A stretch of 7,234 bases of DNA from Candidatus Gastranaerophilales bacterium. GTDB lineage: Bacteria; Cyanobacteriota; Vampirovibrionia; Gastranaerophilales; Gastranaerophilaceae. The notes below the pieces were generated by a model. That model had not been told where the DNA came from. It made no database searches and saw nothing but the letters and a program-made list of their open reading frames with translations. Both the position numbers and the translations under genes were made by a program. The DNA lies in NCBI GenBank assembly GCA_944324205.1, contig CALUVK010000073.1, positions 1-7,234 of the forward strand, given 5' to 3'. This document shows, piece after piece, positions 1 to 4,753 of this stretch (within the stretch, counting starts at the first letter, position 1; each line of letters opens with the position of its first letter).

Positions 1-489
1 GGCACACAGTGCAGTCATTGCAAAGGTAAAGGCGAAACATCAACTTACAAGAGATTTAGTGTAAAAATTCCGGCCGGAATTAAAGACAAATCTAAAATCA
101 GGCTGGCGGAAGAAGGGGAAAAAGGGTTAAACGGCGGAAGAAACGGGGATTTGTATCTGATAATCCATATCAGAGAACCTAAAAATTACAAAACGGACGG
201 CTTAAACATTTTGAAAACGATTGCTATCACTCCTTATGAAGCCGTCCTTGGGGGGAATGTTACCGTTTCGACTTTAAGAGGGAATGTTTCTTTAAAAATT
301 ACGCCGCAAACAAGAAACGGACAAAAAATCCGACTTTCCGGATGCGGAATTGAACAAAATAATAAAGTTGGTGATATGATAGTAACTGTGGAAATACAAA
401 TTCCTAAAAATCTTACTGCCGAAGAAATTCGTTTGTATAAAAGATTGCAGGAAATTTCCGGAGATAATATCAGAGAAAGATTAGAATAA
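1..489 (+). CDS. dnaJ: DnaJ-family co-chaperone, C-terminal part (5' end outside window)
   Basis: The reading frame is open from base 1 to a TAA stop, giving the last 162 residues of an Hsp40/DnaJ protein. The J domain lies upstream of the window. One CxxCxGxG zinc-binding repeat is visible at local residues 4-11. It is followed by the hallmark start of the substrate-binding beta domain: V-x-I-P-A-G-I at 21-27, a Gly-rich turn, then G-D-L-Y at 49-52. In canonical DnaJ the last of four such repeats sits exactly here, so this is probably the fourth zinc repeat, although a shortened zinc finger cannot be excluded. The rest fits C-terminal domains I and II, which bind unfolded clients and hand them to DnaK. 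The final residues are helical and charged, as expected for the dimerisation end. The queE start lies one base after the stop. Only the dnaJ/cbpA naming is uncertain, because the N-terminal half is not visible. Confidence 0.87.
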   Translation, partial: GTQCSHCKGKGETSTYKRFSVKIPAGIKDKSKIRLAEEGEKGLNGGRNGDLYLIIHIREPKNYKTDGLNILKTIAITPYEAVLGGNVTVSTLRGNVSLKITPQTRNGQKIRLSGCGIEQNNKVGDMIVTVEIQIPKNLTAEEIRLYKRLQEISGDNIRERLE

Positions 490-490
490 A

Positions 491-1150
491 GTGGTAAAAG
501 TTAAAGAAATCTTTGCTTCAATACAGGGAGAAGGCCCATTTGTCGGTTATAAACAGGTCTTTATAAGATTTTGCGGATGTAACTTAAAATGCAGTTATTG
601 TGATACAGATTTTACGTCATTAGATGCAAAAGAAATGTCAACGGATGAACTTCTGGAATTTGTATACAAAAACAAGGATTGTCACTCTGTTTCGCTGACA
701 GGAGGCGAACCTTTGTTACACGCTGATTTTATAAAAGATTTTGCACAGAAATGTCCTTTGCCTATATATCTTGAAACGAATAGTACTTTATGTGATGAAC
801 TTGAAAAAGTCATTGATAATATAACTTATATTTCTGCAGACATAAAACTTCCGAGTGTTACAGGGCAAGGAGAAATGTTTTCAAAACACGAGAAATTCTT
901 TGAAATTGCATCACCAAAAAAACTATTTGCAAAAGCTGTTTTTGATAACAATATTACAGAAACAGAGATTGCTAAAATGTGCAATCTCTGTGAAAAATTT
1001 GATATTGAACTCATATTACAGCCAATGATGAGGGGTAAAATTCCTTGCTGCAATTCAGCTTTTATGGAAAAGGTTTTGAATACCTGCTTAAACTTATATC
1101 CCAGAGTTCGTCTCATACCGCAGGTGCATAAGTTTATTGATGTACAGTAA
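491..1150 (+). CDS. queE: 7-carboxy-7-deazaguanine synthase QueE (radical SAM)
   Basis: QueE converts 6-carboxy-5,6,7,8-tetrahydropterin to 7-carboxy-7-deazaguanine, using S-adenosylmethionine and a 4Fe-4S cluster, on the cytosolic route to preQ0/preQ1 and queuosine in tRNA. The 219-residue product opens with the family signature S-I-Q-G-E-G (10-15). It then has the cluster-binding C30-x3-C34-x2-C37 followed by D-T, and the SAM-binding G-G-E-P at 71-74. S-A-D-I-K-L-P-S lies mid-protein and the C-terminal end carries I-P-Q-x-H-K. The length is normal for the family. The start is GTG at 491, one base after the dnaJ stop. No good Shine-Dalgarno precedes it, so it is probably translated by coupling to dnaJ. 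The next in-frame Met is at residue 49, beyond the cysteines, and is excluded. No other queuosine gene and no preQ1 riboswitch is visible here. The stop codon directly abuts that of the opposing gene. Confidence 0.95.
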   Translation: MVKVKEIFASIQGEGPFVGYKQVFIRFCGCNLKCSYCDTDFTSLDAKEMSTDELLEFVYKNKDCHSVSLTGGEPLLHADFIKDFAQKCPLPIYLETNSTLCDELEKVIDNITYISADIKLPSVTGQGEMFSKHEKFFEIASPKKLFAKAVFDNNITETEIAKMCNLCEKFDIELILQPMMRGKIPCCNSAFMEKVLNTCLNLYPRVRLIPQVHKFIDVQ

Positions 1151-2632
1151 TTAAGCTACAGGTTTATCTTTGTCCTTGTCGTCTTTATTGTCAGGAATTG
1201 TACTTAGTCCGCCATTACCCCCATTACCGTCTTTTTCATTTTGCGGAGCTATTCCAAGACCTGCTGCCGCTGGCGTAGGCGCCCCGTCACCCTCCGGAAT
1301 TTCAGGCTCTTCTTCCGGAACCTCCATTCCATCAAGAACTTCTTCTGTATCCTCAGGAATTTGCAATGTCAAATCTTCAACAGTTGTCATAGAACCTTCA
1401 TAGCCGGCAATAGATTCATCATACACTTCTGTTGTTTGGGTATTAAAATCCTGTGTAGCTCTTCTCATGTCTATTTCAGTTCCGACATCACCAGCCCACT
1501 GTAACTGCTGAACGGTACCAGTTCCGCTCATTCCTGCTGCGGCATATCCCATACCCGCAAATGCCCAGGCCCATGCTGTTGCTCCAAAGGCCCAACTTCC
1601 AGACAGTGCAACAGAAGTAGCTTCTATCGCGGCTTTAGTACCACCGGCAGCATTTAATCCTTGTGCAGCAGATTCAACATAACATGCTGTTCTTGTTGCT
1701 TCATCAAAACTTTCGGCATAATCTGTTACACCTTGAACTTCCGCCATTGTTGCAGCTGCATTATCATATCCTTCCTGATATGTACCCATTTCATCAAAAA
1801 GTTCACTTACAACATCAATTGTTTCACCGGAGGTTTCGGTAATATTTACACCCAACTCCTGCATTAAAGGCACAAGTTCTTCAAGCAGAGCTTTTTCATC
1901 TTCTGTTAATGTTTCACCTGATTCAACTTTTGCCATTAGTGCTTCATAAGAAGCTCTATACATATCATATTCTGATTTATTCTCTTCAATATTCTCATTA
2001 GCATCTTCATTATATAGTGTTGCTTCATCCGCGAGCGATATGATTTCATCACTCATTGAAGACATATCACCCTGGGCTGCAGTCAGAGCATTTTGTGAAT
2101 TTGTCATTTCATTCTGAAGCTCATCACAAGCTTCTTTTTGTTCTTTATTTGGTTTTTTTGCCATATATGCAGTCGCCGTGGCTAAAGCCAAAGGTGCTGC
2201 AACAACAAAAGATGCAGAAGTTGAACCGGAAGCATTACAACTTGTAGCTCCTATCTGGGCAACACTTTGTCCTAATCCGTTTCCTGCAACTGATAAAACC
2301 GCACTTCCAGCACCAGCAACTGCATCTACTGTAGCACGTGCAACTACTTTGCCTTTACCGCCTTCATATCCTGTTTTATCTTGCACTGTAGACTTACCAT
2401 CCTCATAAGCTGTAGAGAAATCATCATCTTCAATTTCGTACGCATTTTCATCATCACTTGCTGTTGCACGCCAATTTGATAACTCCCCGCTCCATGTCTG
2501 GGTAATTTTACCCATATCACTTGCGCTTATCTTCATTGTATTATTGCCGTAATTATAGTTATACCAGCATTTGTATGCATAAGCCTGTGATCCGATTGCC
2601 CTGTCTAAATTAAATGCGTCTTGAATTGCCAT
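1151..2632 (-). CDS. Acidic protein of unknown function with two Gly/Ala-rich hydrophobic regions (493 aa)
   Basis: I do not recognise this family. The start is the ATG at 2632, three bases after a strong GGAGGG. An in-frame ATG nine codons upstream has no ribosome site. There is no N-terminal signal peptide. Residues 1-80 are Tyr/Trp-rich, then acidic. Residues 96-157 are Gly/Ala/Ser/Val-rich and weakly hydrophobic. Residues 160-260 are a charged, acidic, probably coiled-coil segment with a G-E-T-L-T-E-D-E-K turn at 239-247. Residues 325-370 form a second Gly/Ala region containing Trp347, Trp354 and Trp356. From about 419 the chain is disordered and Pro/Glu-rich, then Asn/Gly-rich, ending in a Lys/Asp tail. 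Two hydrophobic regions around a helical segment recall pore-forming or translocator proteins, but that is only a resemblance of layout. The gene is divergent from the paralogue pair and ends tail to tail against queE with no gap. Confidence 0.85.
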   Translation of the reverse strand: MAIQDAFNLDRAIGSQAYAYKCWYNYNYGNNTMKISASDMGKITQTWSGELSNWRATASDDENAYEIEDDDFSTAYEDGKSTVQDKTGYEGGKGKVVARATVDAVAGAGSAVLSVAGNGLGQSVAQIGATSCNASGSTSASFVVAAPLALATATAYMAKKPNKEQKEACDELQNEMTNSQNALTAAQGDMSSMSDEIISLADEATLYNEDANENIEENKSEYDMYRASYEALMAKVESGETLTEDEKALLEELVPLMQELGVNITETSGETIDVVSELFDEMGTYQEGYDNAAATMAEVQGVTDYAESFDEATRTACYVESAAQGLNAAGGTKAAIEATSVALSGSWAFGATAWAWAFAGMGYAAAGMSGTGTVQQLQWAGDVGTEIDMRRATQDFNTQTTEVYDESIAGYEGSMTTVEDLTLQIPEDTEEVLDGMEVPEEEPEIPEGDGAPTPAAAGLGIAPQNEKDGNGGNGGLSTIPDNKDDKDKDKPVA

Positions 2633-2635
2633 AAT

Positions 2636-2641
2636 CCCTCC
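2636..2641 (-). promoter_or_regulatory. Shine-Dalgarno deciding the start of the minus-strand gene
   Basis: On the minus strand GGAGGG lies three bases upstream of the ATG at 2632. It selects this Met over the ATG at 2659, which has no purine-rich sequence before it. The spacing is short but usable if pairing is with the GGAGG part. Confidence 0.8.
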
Positions 2642-2642
2642 A

Positions 2643-2661
2643 AAATGCTTGTTATGCATTT
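2643..2661 (-). repeat. Small inverted repeat in the 5' leader of the minus-strand gene
   Basis: AAATGC and GCATTT form a perfect 6-bp stem around a 7-base loop. In the minus-strand transcript the hairpin would end one base before the GGAGGG ribosome site. It could protect the 5' end or tune access to the site, but a stem this short and AT-rich is weak and may be chance. Confidence 0.35.
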
Positions 2662-2664
2662 ATT

Positions 2665-2698
2665 TTTATAGTTTCTGTAGTGGTATTAATATATACGG
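2665..2698 (-). promoter_or_regulatory. Possible promoter region of the minus-strand gene
   Basis: On the minus strand a TATAAA (bases 2670-2665) could be a -10 box giving a leader of about 25 bases. A TATATATTAAT stretch lies further upstream (within about 2688-2698) and is an alternative -10. Neither has a convincing -35 at the right distance, so the assignment is tentative. Confidence 0.3.
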
Positions 2699-2732
2699 CA
2701 TTTTTTTGAAAAACTTTAGGAGGAAAAAGAAT

Positions 2733-2766
2733 ATTGTTACAAAACTTTATGAACTTTTGTAACAAT
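2733..2766. promoter_or_regulatory. 12-bp perfect inverted repeat, candidate operator in the divergent intergenic region
   Basis: ATTGTTACAAAA at 2733-2744 and its exact reverse complement TTTTGTAACAAT at 2755-2766 are separated by ten bases. Each arm contains a nine-base near-palindrome of form TTGTNACAA, at 2734-2742 and 2757-2765, 23 bp centre to centre, or about two helical turns. That is a typical layout for a dimeric or paired-dimer transcription factor site. It lies between the divergent start codons, upstream of the promoter-like box of the 601-residue gene. It is not followed by a T-run, and it is preceded by no gene on the plus strand and lies upstream of the minus gene. A terminator is therefore unlikely. 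Confidence 0.6.
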
Positions 2767-2777
2767 TAGTGATAAGC

Positions 2778-2813
2778 TTGAAATCCGGCCTTTGCTATAT
2801 ACTTTATATATAT
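2778..2813 (+). promoter_or_regulatory. Promoter-like region of the 601-aa gene, with shared AT-rich box
   Basis: TTGAAA at 2778-2783 could serve as a -35, and TATACT at 2798-2803 as a -10, but only 14 bases separate them. A -10 within TTTATATAT further on gives a longer spacer. The stretch ATACTTTATATATAT at 2799-2813 recurs exactly before the paralogous gene at 4725-4739, at almost the same distance from the start codon (12 against 14 bases). That repetition is the best support for a promoter or leader role. Confidence 0.5.
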
Positions 2814-2818
2814 GAGGT
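2814..2818 (+). promoter_or_regulatory. Shine-Dalgarno deciding the start of the 601-aa gene
   Basis: GAGGT lies seven bases before the ATG at 2826. It favours this start over an upstream in-frame GTG at 2769, whose extra 19 codons run through the promoter-like sequence. Confidence 0.75.
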
Positions 2819-2825
2819 ATTTAAG

Positions 2826-4631
2826 ATGACATTAGATGGTGTAACAAAAACTGAATATACCTATACTGCACAGCAAGGACAGGGAGTCCGCGCTCAACAG
2901 TCGTCTTTTACAAATTCTGTTATGACAGAAGCAGCAAAGAATGCCGGAAATACCTCTGTAGAAGAAAATAAAAATACCTCTAAACTTGATGAGTTGTTAG
3001 AAAAGCTTTGTGCGGAATTTAAGAACCTTGGATTAAGCCCTGAAAGTCTAAAAAACAGCGGTATTTTATACCGTATTACGGGGTTGAATGAACAGCAAAT
3101 CCAAGTACTTAGCGAAGCAGAATTAAAGCAGGTTATGGACTGCTTAAAGACTGCGATTAAGGATTGTACTTCTGAAGGTCAAATTAATTTAGAAAAAGTC
3201 GGTGCAACTGCGAATAAATATTACGTTGCATTAAAGACCGGATGGGATTCTATTGAAAAGTATAAGAGAAATCAAAATGGCGAATGCTTATCAGAGCGTA
3301 TGGAAAGATTCTTCGGATTAGAAGAAGGTTCTTTTGCAAAACTTCCGCAAGATAAAATTGAAGAATATTTAGATAGATATTTTAATGAATTCTTTGTTGA
3401 TAAATTAAAGAATGCAAAAACAAAAGAAGAAAAACAGCAGATTTACAAACAACAGCTTCAAGATTTTGGTAAATTATTACTTAACACGCCTGATGAAGAC
3501 AAGGCTGTATTTAAGCAAGCTATTACCTCTCTGGTTGCTTCGAACAGACTTAAAGGTTTAGATGCTGTTTTAACAAGCTTTGCAACTCCAAAAGCCCGCA
3601 CTGAATGGGCTGACAGCTGGAGTGTTGAAGAAACTAAGAAATTAGCTTTGAAACCTGATGTTGAAGGTAATGTACTTTCTAGTGATGAAGTTACAGAAGC
3701 CGCAGCAAAATTAACTTCCGTTAAAAGCGAAGATGGTATCAAAAAACACCACGCAGAATTCCAAAAAGAAGCTAAGGCTTTCTTTGCAGAGCATAAAGAA
3801 GCTTTAGAAGTTATTGCTCAAAAAGAAGCAAAAGGCGAAGAGTTAACAGAAGAAGAAAAACAGTTAAAACTCGAAAGAGATAATTTCTACACTGCAGTTT
3901 CTGCCGGTGAAATTTCCGGTACTGCAATGAATGTAATTATTGCAGATGCAGTAAAAAGAGAACTTCTTCAAGGTATGAATAAAGACGCTTATGAACTTCC
4001 TAACTACAAAGAAGTTCTTGAGCAGGTGACGGAATTTGTTGAAAATAATCCGGAAGCTTTAACAATGCCGAAGGAGGAGATTGTAAAACTCTTAGACGAA
4101 GCAACAAACGGTAATTATTCTACAGTTGCTAGCGGAAGCGATGCTGAATTAAAAGCTCCGCAGAAAGAAGCCGCAAGAGAAAGCGCAGAGACACCGGATT
4201 ACGGTTTTAGCCAAAAAGAAGCACCGGTTGACACAACCAGATTAGAAGCACTGAAACAACAGTTTTATACTAGTGAGAATACAACTTTTAGAGTTGAAAG
4301 AAATGAAAAAACAGTTTCTACTCCTGCAGCAGGCGGAAGCCGGCTTCAAACTAAACTGGAAGGTATGAATTCTCAAGAACAGCTTAATTACATTGCTAAA
4401 AATTTCCACAACTTTAGCTTTGGTGTAAAAAATGCAATCGGTACAAGATTAGAACAGCTCGGTCATAACAAGCTTATGAGAGTTCTATCTCAAATCAACA
4501 GCGACAGCTTTATTTTAGGTATTTACAAACAGCTGGGCTTAAAACAAGATGACATTGAAGATTTAAATGTTTCAACCGGTGCTAAAAAGATAATGCTTAA
4601 TAATTTGCAAAGAGAAGAAGAAAGAGCGTAA
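2826..4631 (+). CDS. Unknown helical protein, first of two tandem paralogues (601 aa)
   Basis: I do not recognise this family, and no catalytic motif, signal peptide or membrane segment is visible. The start is set by GAGGT seven bases upstream. Residues 1-50 are Gln/Thr/Asn-rich and look disordered. Residues 54-160 form a charged helical block with K-N-L-G at 66-69 and T-G-L at 85-87. Residues 298-369 form a second block, S-E-D-G-I, then a long helix and the turn G-E-E-L-T-E-E-E-K (337-345). Residues 427-505 are a low-complexity Ala/Glu/Ser/Pro linker. Residues 507-601 are a C-terminal helical domain ending in a charged E-R-A tail. All these blocks have counterparts in the same order in the product of the gene at 4754. 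Composition is Lys/Glu-rich with AT-rich codons like its neighbours. A probable terminator follows 20 bases after the stop. The protein could be cytosolic or exported by a signal-independent route; the sequence does not decide this. Confidence 0.9.
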   Translation: MTLDGVTKTEYTYTAQQGQGVRAQQSSFTNSVMTEAAKNAGNTSVEENKNTSKLDELLEKLCAEFKNLGLSPESLKNSGILYRITGLNEQQIQVLSEAELKQVMDCLKTAIKDCTSEGQINLEKVGATANKYYVALKTGWDSIEKYKRNQNGECLSERMERFFGLEEGSFAKLPQDKIEEYLDRYFNEFFVDKLKNAKTKEEKQQIYKQQLQDFGKLLLNTPDEDKAVFKQAITSLVASNRLKGLDAVLTSFATPKARTEWADSWSVEETKKLALKPDVEGNVLSSDEVTEAAAKLTSVKSEDGIKKHHAEFQKEAKAFFAEHKEALEVIAQKEAKGEELTEEEKQLKLERDNFYTAVSAGEISGTAMNVIIADAVKRELLQGMNKDAYELPNYKEVLEQVTEFVENNPEALTMPKEEIVKLLDEATNGNYSTVASGSDAELKAPQKEAARESAETPDYGFSQKEAPVDTTRLEALKQQFYTSENTTFRVERNEKTVSTPAAGGSRLQTKLEGMNSQEQLNYIAKNFHNFSFGVKNAIGTRLEQLGHNKLMRVLSQINSDSFILGIYKQLGLKQDDIEDLNVSTGAKKIMLNNLQREEERA

Positions 4632-4651
4632 TCATCTAATATAACTTATAT

Positions 4652-4694
4652 GGCGCGGACGGAATGCATTCCGTCCGCGCCTCTTTACATTTCT
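4652..4694 (+). terminator. Probable intrinsic terminator: perfect 30-bp GC-rich palindrome
   Basis: Bases 4652-4681 form a perfect palindrome with 15-base arms and no spacer. As RNA this gives a 13-bp GC-rich stem closed by a UGCA tetraloop. It begins 20 bases after the stop of the 601-residue gene and is followed by TCTTTACATTTCTT, a broken T-rich tract. The stem is very strong, but the T tract is imperfect. Termination may be partial, or the element may instead be a dispersed palindromic repeat. Confidence 0.72.
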
Positions 4695-4724
4695 TAATAA
4701 AAAAGTCAATTTCTCTATAAATAA

Positions 4725-4740
4725 ATACTTTATATATATA
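4725..4740 (+). promoter_or_regulatory. Shared AT-rich promoter-like box before the 613-aa gene
   Basis: ATACTTTATATATAT here repeats exactly the box at 2799-2813 before the paralogous gene. A separate TATAAA at 4716-4721 is another possible -10. No good -35 was found at standard spacing for either. Placed after a probable terminator, it suggests that the second paralogue has its own transcription start. Confidence 0.48.
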
Positions 4741-4742
4741 AC

Positions 4743-4748
4743 GAGGAG
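4743..4748 (+). promoter_or_regulatory. Shine-Dalgarno of the 613-aa gene
   Basis: GAGGAG five bases before the ATG at 4754 is a strong ribosome site and fixes the start. Confidence 0.85.
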
Positions 4749-4753
4749 TAACT

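Noticed and set aside
817..831. 15-base exact repeat TAATATAACTTATAT also at 4637-4651
   Set aside because: One copy is coding sequence in queE and the other lies next to the palindrome. The AT-rich composition makes a chance match plausible.
826..1116. Minus-strand 96-codon frame inside queE
   Set aside because: It lies wholly within a firmly identified gene, has no ribosome site and encodes no recognisable protein; it is a shadow frame.
1170..2408. Several plus-strand frames (1170-1403, 1241-1504, 1661-1867, 2056-2247, 2178-2408)
   Set aside because: All are antisense to the 493-residue gene. Their Ser/Pro- or Cys/Phe-rich compositions are what complementary Gly/Ala/Glu codons produce.
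2438..2494. W-S-G (47-49) and a downstream Y-x-x-x-D (65-69) in the 493-aa protein, suggesting a WXG100-type export signal
   Set aside because: Both motifs are very short, the region before them is Tyr/Asn/Gly-rich and not a clear helical hairpin, and no ESX or T7SS gene is present.
2633..2659. Nine-codon N-terminal extension of the minus-strand gene to ATG 2659
   Set aside because: It has no Shine-Dalgarno, and it would place the strong GGAGGG inside the coding sequence just before a better-placed ATG.
2769..2825. Upstream GTG start giving a 620-residue version of the first paralogue
   Set aside because: The extra codons run through the promoter-like box and the GAGGT ribosome site; ATG 2826 is better placed.
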